A stretch of DNA of 28,821 nt from a virus: positions 1 through 28,821 of the IMG/VR virus record IMGVR_UViG_3300030419_003249. One strand, given 5' to 3'. Made by a program: the position numbers and the translations under genes. This document shows, piece after piece, positions 14,078 through 22,169 of the stretch (positions are counted from its first letter, which is position 1; each line of letters begins with the position of its first letter). The notes under the pieces were generated by a model. It did not search any database and was not told the DNA's origin. It saw only the letters and a list, made by a program, of their open reading frames with translations.

Positions 14078-16186
14078 TTAAAATTTCCCAACTACTTCTT
14101 CAAATTCCACACCAGTACGAACTGCTATGAAATTCAATGTGATAAAGTTAATTGATCTGGCTGGTTTAATATAGATGTCTCCGATAAATTCGTTTCTGTC
14201 TATAACTTCTGGGGTATTGTTCGATGAATCGCAAACTACCTTAAAATCGAAAATACCTCTTCTGCCTTGAACATCCCTCAAGAAAGGTTCTACCATATTT
14301 CTAAATTGTGCCCTTGTAAATTCATCATTGAATTCAAATAGCATATATTTAGCAGCTGTTGCAATTGCTTTCTCAAGAACCAAGAACAATCTACGCACGT
14401 TAATACGATCAAAGGCACTTGGTTTTGCAAGAGCTGTCTTATCACCAAACATCACCACACCTAGGCCCGGAAAATCTACTATTGGATTAATTCTATGTCG
14501 ATACAGAATATCTCTTTCTGATTGTTTTGGCGTATACGAAAGTTTAATAGCTCCTCGTATGTTACCACGATTAAGACCAGCTGGTGAGAACCAAGGGTCA
14601 GCAACATTATCTGTATATGCACAAAGACCAGCAATATCGCCGTTCATTGGAACATAACGATAAACATCATTATATTTGTCGTATTGATATTTGTATCCAC
14701 TATCAAAAACCACATAGGAAGATGAAGGACAAAGTTGGAACGCATCTTTCACATTTTCTGTTGCTGTCGTAGAACTCGTTACACCAACAGTAGCTGCACG
14801 ATATGGCGAAACAAACGCAACACAATCCTTTCTTGTTTCAACGAAATCTGTTAACATTGTTACATGAGTATCTTGTGATGCCGATGTATTGCCTGCTCCA
14901 CCACCTCTACCACCAATAATTAGATTAACATCTACTGTTTCAGTATCAGCAAACTTATCATAAGCAGTCTCAAGTTCTCCAGCAGTTACAGCATAATCGT
15001 CTGTCCCATTTTTGAGAATTGTATTTGTTGGCGTGTCCAGTGCAATATATGCTGTCTGACCTGTTTCTCCCTGCACTTTACCATTCTCGTCATTTCCAGC
15101 ATCATTAGAACCATCTAAAACAATGTTATCTCCAGCATTAGTTCCAGCACCGTCAGTTCCACCATCTTCCATTACGATGAAAGTATCTTGACCATCAAAA
15201 TCTGTACCCCAATTTGAACCGGCACTGTTATGATCCATCCAATAAACATAACTAGAAGACCTAAAGATTTTATCTTTGTAATAAATACTATCTCCTTGTG
15301 GAGATTTTGCTTCTGGATTTTTAGAAAGATTTGCATATGTTTCCAAAAGAGAATTAGTTCTATTACCATTCGCAGTTGCAGAGAAACCAGTAATTTCTCC
15401 CAAATGATCGAATACAACTACATGCATTTCATCTGATGTGCCTCTTTTGTTTTCAGTTGCATAATCGGATGTGCCCGGAGCTCCATCAAATAAATCATAC
15501 CATCTCCAACGGCGTCTGACATTTGTACCAGAAGCAATTTCCGATTGAAGGCCTGCGCCGTTTGGATCATCTTTGAGTTTAATAGTAATAGTCCCAGCAT
15601 CAGATTGAACTGATTCAACTTGATATTCAAAACCTAAAGTTTCCCCAAAGTTTACAATATCATGTGTATTGAAACCTGAAGCATCAGTTACACTAATTAC
15701 CGTTTGACCTAATGCTTCTGTTGCACTCGTTGTTGTTTTGGCAGTTTCCTCGTATGCAGTTGCAGTTGCACAAATAGAAACACCAATGCTGTTGCCATGT
15801 GTGCCCGCTGTACGAGCAGCCCATTCACCAACAGAGCCTTGCCCATCTGCATAAGAATCTTCGTAATGATCATCATCACGAATAATAAAAGATGTTCCAG
15901 ATGCTATAGCATTTGTAACACCGGATTCTGCACGAACAACTCTTAATGCATTTCCATATTGCAGAAAGTTTGCTGCACAAAACCAAGTCTCAAATTGACT
16001 ACTATCATTTTGTGGTTTACCAAAAATCCTTACCAAATCTTCTTCGGAACCAAGAGTTACAATAGAACTTACTGGACCCTTTTTAAATGGACCAGCAATA
16101 GCTGCAATTGAAGTTGAAACGGCTGGGATGATATTTGTAAGATCAATCTCTCTTACATGTACGCCAGGAGAAACTAGAAAACCCAT
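14078..16186 (-). CDS. gp18: gp18 contractile tail sheath protein
   Basis: A 702-aa sheath protein (T4 gp18 is 659 aa). The N-terminus MGFLVSPGVHVREIDLTNII and the C-terminal KPARSINFITLNFIAVRTG are typical. SRSSYVYWMDH-type and LSYTPKQSERDILYRHRINP segments in the conserved C-terminal half match marine homologues. Residues of about 152-226 form a Thr/Ser-rich beta segment (GQTVISVTDASGFNTHDIV onward) that looks like an inserted surface domain, followed by a Gly/Asp/Asn-rich stretch at about 340-370. AAAGGAG precedes the ATG and a perfect late promoter lies 38 nt upstream. Confidence 0.97.
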   Translation of the reverse strand: MGFLVSPGVHVREIDLTNIIPAVSTSIAAIAGPFKKGPVSSIVTLGSEEDLVRIFGKPQNDSSQFETWFCAANFLQYGNALRVVRAESGVTNAIASGTSFIIRDDDHYEDSYADGQGSVGEWAARTAGTHGNSIGVSICATATAYEETAKTTTSATEALGQTVISVTDASGFNTHDIVNFGETLGFEYQVESVQSDAGTITIKLKDDPNGAGLQSEIASGTNVRRRWRWYDLFDGAPGTSDYATENKRGTSDEMHVVVFDHLGEITGFSATANGNRTNSLLETYANLSKNPEAKSPQGDSIYYKDKIFRSSSYVYWMDHNSAGSNWGTDFDGQDTFIVMEDGGTDGAGTNAGDNIVLDGSNDAGNDENGKVQGETGQTAYIALDTPTNTILKNGTDDYAVTAGELETAYDKFADTETVDVNLIIGGRGGGAGNTSASQDTHVTMLTDFVETRKDCVAFVSPYRAATVGVTSSTTATENVKDAFQLCPSSSYVVFDSGYKYQYDKYNDVYRYVPMNGDIAGLCAYTDNVADPWFSPAGLNRGNIRGAIKLSYTPKQSERDILYRHRINPIVDFPGLGVVMFGDKTALAKPSAFDRINVRRLFLVLEKAIATAAKYMLFEFNDEFTRAQFRNMVEPFLRDVQGRRGIFDFKVVCDSSNNTPEVIDRNEFIGDIYIKPARSINFITLNFIAVRTGVEFEEVVGKF

Positions 16187-16223
16187 TTGATTACTCCTTT
16201 ATCAGAGTCTTGTTATTTGAGAA

Positions 16224-16231
16224 TATTTATA
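16224..16231 (-). promoter_or_regulatory. Late promoter of gp18 (TATAAATA)
   Basis: A perfect minus-strand TATAAATA in the gp18-HNH gap, ending 37 nt before the gp18 ATG. Its leader holds AAAGGAG. It lies back to back with a plus-strand TATAAATA 42 bp away, making a divergent late promoter pair. Confidence 0.87.
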
Positions 16232-16273
16232 ATAATCTAATTTCTAAACACGCCTTTTATAAGTGTTATAACA

Positions 16274-16281
16274 TATAAATA
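16274..16281 (+). promoter_or_regulatory. Plus-strand late promoter of the HNH-like gene
   Basis: A perfect TATAAATA on the plus strand ends five bases before the ATG at 16287. By T4 spacing the transcript would start at about the ATG itself, and no Shine-Dalgarno is present, so the message would be leaderless or nearly so. It supports the reality of the only plus-strand gene. Confidence 0.65.
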
Positions 16282-16286
16282 ACTTT

Positions 16287-16586
16287 ATGAATGAACACTA
16301 TGAAAAATACAAAGAAACAATTAAAAAGGTAGCTCGTAGAAACTATCGCAAAAGGATTCTTTTACTTAACGACTTTTTAGCAGACAAATCTTGTATTCAT
16401 TGTGGGGAAAGTGAAACTATATGCCTCAAATTTCATCCCCACGATTCAGAAATTCGTAAATTAACAAAACGTGTTGGTACTAATAACGAAAGTCGTAAAG
16501 AAATATTTCACTTAATTGAAAAATCAAAAATTCTCTGTTCTAATTGTTGGATAAAAGTTGATAACGACCTTATAGAGTTTATTTAG
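16287..16586 (+). CDS. Small HNH-like zinc-finger protein, degenerate
   Basis: A 99-aa protein and the only gene read on the plus strand. A basic helical N-terminus is followed by C36-x2-C39 (CIHCG), LKFHPHDSE at 48-55 and CSNC (84-87). This is the layout of small phage HNH proteins in which LDFHHRD is followed by CANCHRK-x-H. Here the HH pair is HPH, the His after the last Cys is W88, and the final His is missing (IKVDND), so the zinc knuckle is kept but nuclease activity is doubtful. It lies between gp17 and gp18, convergent with gp17 (4 nt between stops) and divergent from gp18. It may be a decaying homing-type insertion or a repurposed zinc protein. Confidence 0.75.
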   Translation: MNEHYEKYKETIKKVARRNYRKRILLLNDFLADKSCIHCGESETICLKFHPHDSEIRKLTKRVGTNNESRKEIFHLIEKSKILCSNCWIKVDNDLIEFI

Positions 16587-16590
16587 ATTT

Positions 16591-18237
16591 TTACCAATCT
16601 GTGGTATAATCTCTAACTACAGGAGTCCATCTAGTACCAAACTCATCTACACTTTCACCATAATTTTCATCTTCAAGACCATTAATAATAAAACCAAATG
16701 GAGCCATATCTTGTTCCAGTGCGTCTTGTTGTTCTTTCATCATTGTTTTTCTAATATCATTATCTGTTAATTCTTTAAAGTATGTCTGATCTGTAGCCCA
16801 TCCAAATAAAAACATACATGCGACTAAATCATCATTACATCCATCATCTGCGGCATATGATGCACCTTTTACAATAAATGTGGATAATTCATTAACGCAA
16901 TCATAATCTTCTATAATAAGTTTACTATCTTCAATTAATTGTTTTAAATTTGAACATCCTACTTTTTTAACTGCCTTTGTAGTTCTTACCCCCAACTGAG
17001 CTCGCCCACCAGAAAATCCTGCTCCAAGTATTTGTCCGGCTCTACCACGCATAGATGCCATAACTAGATTATCATACTCTAAATCAAACTGTAAAGTATT
17101 TGCAACTTGTTCTCCAATATCATTTACTTCAACCATAACAAAAGCTTGATTATATGCTCTTGCAACTTCATATATTTTAGTAGGAAATAAAAGAGGTTTG
17201 ATCTCATTATCTCTAAACTTAGCAACAATTTTATACGGGATTTCAGTAACATCAAAAACAATAAATGCAGAATAATCATTAGCAGTGCCTCTTGATACAT
17301 CTGCTGTTATCATATATGTTCTCTCCTCAATTGGTCTTTCGTAAACATCTAATTTAGAATGAGATTGTATTGGAGTTTTATATGTTAAAGTTTTTAATTT
17401 TATCGGACTAATTAAAGTGTCAATAGACCCCAAAAACTCACATTCAAATTCTGCATTGAATTGTGATTCAGAGGTATTTTTAATGGTTTCTTCTTTCCAT
17501 GCTGCGTCACGGCCAGGAACTTCACTCCAATGAACTTCAACAGGCGTATATAAATTTCTTTTTTCTTGTGCATCTACCCACAACCTATAAAACATATTCA
17601 TTCCATGAGGAGTTGATACAATAATAACTTTTGTACTTTGACCAGAAGTAATTGTTGGATACACAGAAGCAAAGAATTGTTCTGCAACATTTGATGGCAC
17701 AAAAGCAAACTCATCGAGAAATATTACGTTATATGAACCTCCTCGAATTGCACTTGATGATGTAGCAGCTGCTATAATTTTACTACCATTCTCTAACTCT
17801 ATGTTACCTTTGTTCCAAGCTATAATACCTTGTTGCATCCATTTTGGGAGGTTTTCATATGCAAGTTGCAATCTTCCTAATATATCTCTTGCAGTGGATG
17901 ATTTATTCGCAAGAACAGCAATATTTACATTTTGATTGAACAGTGCAAAATGTAAAAGATAACTAATGATAGTAGTTGATTTACCAGATTGCCGAGGTAA
18001 CTTAAAAATACTAAATCGGTTATCGTGCATGGTATTAACCATACCCTTTTGAAAATCATATAAATGAAAAGGAACTAATCCTTCATCTAGTGAAACAATC
18101 TGAACATAATTTTCGATGAAATATAGAGGGTCTTGAGCACACTTATGATACTCTCGCACATTTTCTTCAGTAAACTCTACGACAGTATTTGTCTTTTTTA
18201 AATTAGGATTACCAAGATATTGATTTTTGTCTGTCAT
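16591..18237 (-). CDS. gp17: gp17 large terminase (ATPase-nuclease)
   Basis: A 548-aa packaging motor from the ATG at 18235-18237. An in-frame TTG at 18255 would add six residues; neither has a clear Shine-Dalgarno, so the start is uncertain. ATPase motifs are Walker A LPRQSGKST (about 80-88), Walker B VIFLDEF (about 171-177) and coupling motif VIIVSTPHG. The RNase H-like nuclease half shows ITADVSRGTANDYSAFIVFD (catalytic Asp), NDIGEQVAN and the acidic cluster YAADDGCNDDLVAC. T4 gp17 is 610 aa. It is separated from its usual neighbour gp16 by the 4.9-kb accessory cassette. Confidence 0.97.
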   Translation of the reverse strand: MTDKNQYLGNPNLKKTNTVVEFTEENVREYHKCAQDPLYFIENYVQIVSLDEGLVPFHLYDFQKGMVNTMHDNRFSIFKLPRQSGKSTTIISYLLHFALFNQNVNIAVLANKSSTARDILGRLQLAYENLPKWMQQGIIAWNKGNIELENGSKIIAAATSSSAIRGGSYNVIFLDEFAFVPSNVAEQFFASVYPTITSGQSTKVIIVSTPHGMNMFYRLWVDAQEKRNLYTPVEVHWSEVPGRDAAWKEETIKNTSESQFNAEFECEFLGSIDTLISPIKLKTLTYKTPIQSHSKLDVYERPIEERTYMITADVSRGTANDYSAFIVFDVTEIPYKIVAKFRDNEIKPLLFPTKIYEVARAYNQAFVMVEVNDIGEQVANTLQFDLEYDNLVMASMRGRAGQILGAGFSGGRAQLGVRTTKAVKKVGCSNLKQLIEDSKLIIEDYDCVNELSTFIVKGASYAADDGCNDDLVACMFLFGWATDQTYFKELTDNDIRKTMMKEQQDALEQDMAPFGFIINGLEDENYGESVDEFGTRWTPVVRDYTTDW

Positions 18238-18240
18238 ACT

Positions 18241-18280
18241 ATTATTTAGTTTCAAACTAATATTATTAATTATTTAGTTT
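18241..18280. repeat. 12-bp direct repeat at the cassette-gp17 junction
   Basis: ATTATTTAGTTT occurs at 18241-18252 and again at 18269-18280, 28 bp apart. On the coding strand both copies encode K-L-N-N: one as the last residues of the cassette's final gene (IKLNN-stop), the other just upstream of the gp17 ATG in the same frame. It looks like a duplication or recombination scar at the edge of the accessory block, though in such AT-rich DNA chance is not excluded. Confidence 0.6.
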
Positions 18281-19375
18281 TATTGAATTTAATATTTCAT
18301 TTGGTATTTCATCTTTATTATACCAATATCTACCATCTTCAAGAACAAGTTTTAATTTATCATTTCCTTGTTTAGTTCGTATATGTGGATATGCATTAAC
18401 ATTATTTAATGGAACTAATGATTTTATCTTTTCTTTATTGTCCCTATAATCAGCATCTTTAGTAAATTTGTATATGAAATCTTTTAATTCATATTTGTAA
18501 CTCAGCCATGTTCCTTTGTGTTTTTTATCTTTATTCATGATAGACCAAACTTGTAAATCTTTCCCACTTGCAAAATCATTTTGTGATTTAACATTCGATG
18601 AATTTAAATAATTTGTTGGGTAACAATATACTAACCAATGCCACTTCAATGAAAAATTTAACCACCAATATAAATCATATACGGTTTCAATTTCATATGG
18701 AGAACCTTTCACATGTTCATGTAAAAATTCCATGACATGATTTCTTTTTTCTATCCGCATATTAATAGATAAATCTTTAGAGGCTCTATTATCTCCAGAG
18801 ACATTCCAAATAACATCCCAATCATCAATAGAAGTCCAATGATCATTAACTGCTTCTGGTCTACGTTGTGTAACAGAACTACCAAACAAACAGTCAACAT
18901 TGTTTGCATGAACAAACATAGTGGCATCATTATCAAAACATCTAAACAAATCATATTCACTAACTTGATCAAAAGTGATTACATCATCCCATTTACACAT
19001 TTTGTCATATAACCAAGGGTACTCTTCGATGGCATGTTTAGTAAATCGTATTATTAACTTTTGGTTTTGTGTTTTCGTTTCTAGAAGACTAAACAGAGCA
19101 ACAGTACTATCCATACCGCCGCTCCAAAATAAAGTAATAGGTTTGGTCATAGACTTTTTCCAGAGTTCCGCACCACGATTTATACAAGCATCATAAAATG
19201 ATATTGATGTTCTCTCGTTTGGTATTTTATCATACCCAATGTTTAGTATATTATTCTTTCCAGACCTATCGACATATACGGGACTTCTAATAAGTTTGCT
19301 GGCAAGTCTTAGCCCCTCACTATAATGTTTTAAAGTGTTAGGGTTATAATACATAACTTTAACAGTGTTGTTCAT
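18266..19375 (-). CDS. PP-loop ATP pyrophosphatase, asparagine synthetase-like (copy C)
   Basis: A 369-aa protein with the PP-loop LFWSGGMDSTVALFSLLE at about 82-99, characteristic of N-type ATP pyrophosphatases; the SGG-x-DS core is that of asparagine synthetase C-domains. Later conserved-looking segments are TMFVHANNVDCLFGSSV, WNVSGDNRASKDL and VYDLYWWLNFSLKWHW. Such enzymes adenylate a carboxylate or carbonyl and let a nitrogen or sulfur nucleophile attack. It has no N-terminal glutaminase domain and no QueC-type CxxC cluster. It is much diverged from copies A and B. The ATG overlaps the end of copy B by 17 nt, with GGTG as a weak ribosome binding site. Confidence 0.8.
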   Translation of the reverse strand: MNNTVKVMYYNPNTLKHYSEGLRLASKLIRSPVYVDRSGKNNILNIGYDKIPNERTSISFYDACINRGAELWKKSMTKPITLFWSGGMDSTVALFSLLETKTQNQKLIIRFTKHAIEEYPWLYDKMCKWDDVITFDQVSEYDLFRCFDNDATMFVHANNVDCLFGSSVTQRRPEAVNDHWTSIDDWDVIWNVSGDNRASKDLSINMRIEKRNHVMEFLHEHVKGSPYEIETVYDLYWWLNFSLKWHWLVYCYPTNYLNSSNVKSQNDFASGKDLQVWSIMNKDKKHKGTWLSYKYELKDFIYKFTKDADYRDNKEKIKSLVPLNNVNAYPHIRTKQGNDKLKLVLEDGRYWYNKDEIPNEILNSIKLNN

Positions 19376-20366
19376 AATTCACCAAATCTTTTTTTGTTAA
19401 AGGTCTACCATCAGAAAATTTAATTTCTGCAAATTTATGTTCAGATTTTTTTTGAAAATCCCAGAAATCTCTCATATATTTATATCCTACAAGTTCCTTT
19501 GAATGATAATGCCAAGCCGACCAATCTATAGTTAAAAATTTTCCCAGTATTTCTGTCATCTCTGGATAGCACTGAAGATATATCATCCATTTATCCAAAT
19601 ATTTTTCTAGCAAAGTCATTCCATCTCTGTTAAATTTTGAATTTGTTGGCGAGGTTGACTCATACTTGTCTGCTTCTTCAAATGGACTTTGGTCTATGTT
19701 AGGCGCAAATAATCTATATGGAGTTATAAATGATGAAAAAATTTTATTATCCCAAGTGGATAGATTGACTTGGTTGTTTGGTAAGTCCCATAATGAATTT
19801 ATAGTAGATATCTTAAAAGTATCATAGGAATAATTGAATCCAAACCGATAGTCTCTTGGAAAATTAGAACTTCTTATGACATGACCATCTTGATCACTTG
19901 CCCAAAGAGTTTGAAAAATATCAGTAATTGCAGCATAACCACTTAAACAATAATCATAATAAAATTGCTGTGCTTCTAACCATCTTTCATTTACATTAAA
20001 TTCATAAATTCTAGGTTCAAATCCTAACTTTCTAGCAAATGACGTGGCTCTTTTTCTATCCATTGTTAAAGGTATACCATCGGCAGTAAAAACACCTTGA
20101 ACTATTTGGATAGTATCTGACTTTAATTTTCCTTCACGAACTAAATCTCTGATACAACATAAGACAAATGAACTATCAGTGCCACCGCTATAAGCTAAAG
20201 TTACATTTGAATAAGTATCTGCAATTTCTAAAAGAACTCTTTTTGCTTCAGATTTAACCACATGTACATCATCATTTATCCAGAGGGGATAATTAAGTGT
20301 TATAGAAAAATCTTTATTAGGATTAGAATATGGATGCACTATCGTGAATAATTTTTTTCTGACCAT
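19359..20366 (-). CDS. PP-loop ATP pyrophosphatase (copy B)
   Basis: A 335-aa paralogue of the gene at 22166-23140. The PP-loop is AYSGGTDSSFVLCCIRDL at about 58-75, with KRVLLEIADTY just before it. Shared downstream blocks are IQIVQGVF, FSSFITPYRL, WMIYLQCYPEMTEILGKF and the C-terminal DLVNYE. Residues 1-55 form a short N-terminal domain unlike the Ntn glutaminase of AsnB, so the ammonia source is unclear. The likely reaction is substrate adenylation followed by ligation; the substrate is unknown. The ATG lies within the end of oxygenase 3, with AGGTG upstream. Confidence 0.82.
   Translation of the reverse strand: MVRKKLFTIVHPYSNPNKDFSITLNYPLWINDDVHVVKSEAKRVLLEIADTYSNVTLAYSGGTDSSFVLCCIRDLVREGKLKSDTIQIVQGVFTADGIPLTMDRKRATSFARKLGFEPRIYEFNVNERWLEAQQFYYDYCLSGYAAITDIFQTLWASDQDGHVIRSSNFPRDYRFGFNYSYDTFKISTINSLWDLPNNQVNLSTWDNKIFSSFITPYRLFAPNIDQSPFEEADKYESTSPTNSKFNRDGMTLLEKYLDKWMIYLQCYPEMTEILGKFLTIDWSAWHYHSKELVGYKYMRDFWDFQKKSEHKFAEIKFSDGRPLTKKDLVNYEQHC
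19477..19484 (-). promoter_or_regulatory. Possible internal late promoter before PP-loop C and gp17
   Basis: A perfect minus-strand TATAAATA lies inside copy B, about 100 nt before the copy C start. It could give separate late expression of copy C and gp17. Being inside coding sequence of an AT-rich genome, it may also be chance. Confidence 0.3.
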
Positions 20367-20941
20367 TTTCCCGTCACCTTTAACACCATTAACAATTCTC
20401 TAGCGTCTTCGTAATCTATTTCTTTACTTATCGTAAAAAAACCACTATATCTAGGTTCATATGAATAGTTAATTACTCCATGTCTTCTGGAAGTATTTAA
20501 TAAATATATTCCACCTGGCTCATATTGAGGTTCCTCATATAATGCACAGTTGTTTGCTATAACCCCCCAAGGGTTCTCCATATCTCTAATCGCTGTTCGA
20601 TCTAAAAACTTTTTCTTTTGTTCCTCGTCCATATAAACATCAGGTTCTAATATAAAGGTATGTGACTCCATATCATGAAGACACAAGTTTAAACCACAGT
20701 TTCTTACAGCATCTATATGTTCTCGAAAGATAGAACGAGGTTCCATTTTCATGATACCCATATAATCACAGAATCCACTCAATATCTTGAGAATAGGTTC
20801 TTCAAGTAAAAATGCAGGCATCTTTATAAATTGTCGTCTTGAAGACGGTCGTTTACTATCTCCAGGCCATTCTGCATTCATAGCATATGTGAATATATCC
20901 TGATACGTCTCACAATCGTATTGTAGTCTATACCAGTTCAC
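20339..20941 (-). CDS. 2OG-Fe(II) oxygenase-like protein 3 (paralogue of protein 2)
   Basis: A 200-aa protein starting at GTG (20939-20941), which overlaps the stop of the preceding gene (GTGA). Aligned by eye with its neighbour at 20938-21483 it shares WY near the start, EWP, KRPSS, SIFREHID, CLHD, NTS-x2-H and EPRYSGFFT. The candidate iron triad is H75-x-D77 and H154, with R164 as 2-oxoglutarate ligand. The last residues depart from protein 2 and instead read VLKVTGKW, as at the end of oxygenase 1, suggesting a chimeric 3' end. The substrate is unknown. The family could also be a cupin-like hydroxylase that does not use 2OG. Confidence 0.68.
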   Translation of the reverse strand: MNWYRLQYDCETYQDIFTYAMNAEWPGDSKRPSSRRQFIKMPAFLLEEPILKILSGFCDYMGIMKMEPRSIFREHIDAVRNCGLNLCLHDMESHTFILEPDVYMDEEQKKKFLDRTAIRDMENPWGVIANNCALYEEPQYEPGGIYLLNTSRRHGVINYSYEPRYSGFFTISKEIDYEDARELLMVLKVTGKWSEKNYSR

Positions 20942-21483
20942 AACAACTCTTTCATGTCTTTATATGCTATGTCATATTTCAAAGTAAAAAAACCACTATA
21001 TCTTGGTTGTTGAGAAAAATTAATCACTGCATGTTTCATGGAGGTGTTAACCAAATAAAAATCTCCGGGCTCGTTGTCTACTTTATCAAATGTCACACCA
21101 ATATTTTCAATGAATTGCCATTGTGATGAAGGGTCATTTTTATTTTCAAATTTATTTTCAAACATTATATCGGGATGTAAAATAATTGTATGAAAATCAC
21201 CATCATGCAAACATAGATTGAACCCACATTTTCTACTGGTATCTATATGCTCTCTAAAAATAGAGTTACCCTCTATTCTCATCAATGACATTTCAGAACA
21301 TATATTTTGTAAATTTTTTGAAAGAGAATCTTCTAAAAGATGCACTGGAAAATTGACGTATCTAATAGTGCTTGATGGTCTTTTTTTCCATTCTGGCCAT
21401 TCTGTTTGTTTAGCGTATGACAAGATTTCATCGTAATTTGTACATTTATGTTTTGTTTTATACCATGTGTCATAAGTTTTCAT
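20938..21483 (-). CDS. 2OG-Fe(II) oxygenase-like protein 2
   Basis: A 181-aa protein from the ATG at 21481-21483, chosen because it overlaps the previous stop (ATGA) and aligns with the start of paralogue 3; an upstream ATG at 21564 would overlap oxygenase 1 by 85 nt. The HxD motif is H79-x-D81 in SIFREHID, followed by FNLCLHDGDFH; the distal His is H151 in NTSMKHAVIN and the arginine is R161 in QQPRYSGFF. This is the Asp/Asn-hydroxylase-like beta-helix pattern. It ends at KELL, about 15 residues before the end of paralogue 3. The ribosome binding site is weak. Confidence 0.68.
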   Translation of the reverse strand: MKTYDTWYKTKHKCTNYDEILSYAKQTEWPEWKKRPSSTIRYVNFPVHLLEDSLSKNLQNICSEMSLMRIEGNSIFREHIDTSRKCGFNLCLHDGDFHTIILHPDIMFENKFENKNDPSSQWQFIENIGVTFDKVDNEPGDFYLVNTSMKHAVINFSQQPRYSGFFTLKYDIAYKDMKELL

Positions 21484-22169
21484 AGGTTCCATTTGCCGGT
21501 AACCTTCAACATGTATCTTGGTTTCTGTCCAGCATTTGCAGTCGAGTGGGGCATGTGTCTCCAATCATACCAAAGAGTGTCACCCGCTTTCCATTGATGC
21601 CAATTGAAATTGCCAACTTGGAAAAAATGACCCCACTTCCAATCCTCTAATGCAATAAAAAACCTATGCGTATCATGATCTAACTCAAGTTCATCATGAC
21701 TTTGTACTAATCTACTATCGCCCGGTAATGAACAATTGCAAATGGTATCCATATGAGTATGGAAACTTTCTCCTGGCTGTTGTGCGATAATAGTAGCAGC
21801 AAAATCTTTGATACCAGTTGACTCTACCATTTTCCATATTTTAGGGTGAGTCTCTGGAGTTGTGTAAGCTTGTTTACTAACATAGGTAATATAATTACGA
21901 CCTAATTCCAAACACTCTTGTATGACACCTCTAACAAGAAGTTCGTTAACATCAATGAATTTTTTTGATTCAGATATGTAGAGAAATTCAGTGTTTTCTA
22001 GTTCATCTTGCCAATCACATTCAAACTGCATAAAATTATGTTTTATGTAACCTTTGTCAAAGTCTTCGTAACTTTTTGTAGTTGGGTCAAAATGCCATTC
22101 ACTTGCTCGTCTTCTATGATTCCAATTCGCATTTTCACTTTCATACCAATATTCATTATCTATCGTCAT
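21480..22169 (-). CDS. Aspartyl/asparaginyl hydroxylase-like oxygenase 1
   Basis: A 229-aa protein. The C-terminal half carries PGESFHTHMD (H137, H139, D141), an H-x-D iron-binding motif, then FFIALEDWKWGHFF, KAGDTLWYDWRHMPHSTAN with distal H208, and PRYMLKVTG with R218. This resembles the Asp/Asn beta-hydroxylase branch of 2-oxoglutarate oxygenases. The N-terminal about 120 residues (WNHRRRASEWHFDP at the start) have no motif I can place. The ATG overlaps the stop of PP-loop copy A (ATGA) and AAGGAA lies upstream, so ligase and hydroxylase are probably translated together. Confidence 0.75.
   Translation of the reverse strand: MTIDNEYWYESENANWNHRRRASEWHFDPTTKSYEDFDKGYIKHNFMQFECDWQDELENTEFLYISESKKFIDVNELLVRGVIQECLELGRNYITYVSKQAYTTPETHPKIWKMVESTGIKDFAATIIAQQPGESFHTHMDTICNCSLPGDSRLVQSHDELELDHDTHRFFIALEDWKWGHFFQVGNFNWHQWKAGDTLWYDWRHMPHSTANAGQKPRYMLKVTGKWNL

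Noticed and set aside
16584-16606. Bidirectional terminator between the HNH gene and gp17
   Set aside because: Only a 5-bp AT-rich stem (AGATT/AATCT) is visible, too weak to call.
18241-18280. 12-bp repeat as an insertion-sequence target duplication
   Set aside because: The two copies lie on the same side of the cassette and no matching copy or terminal inverted repeat was found at the gp16 end; no transposase is present.
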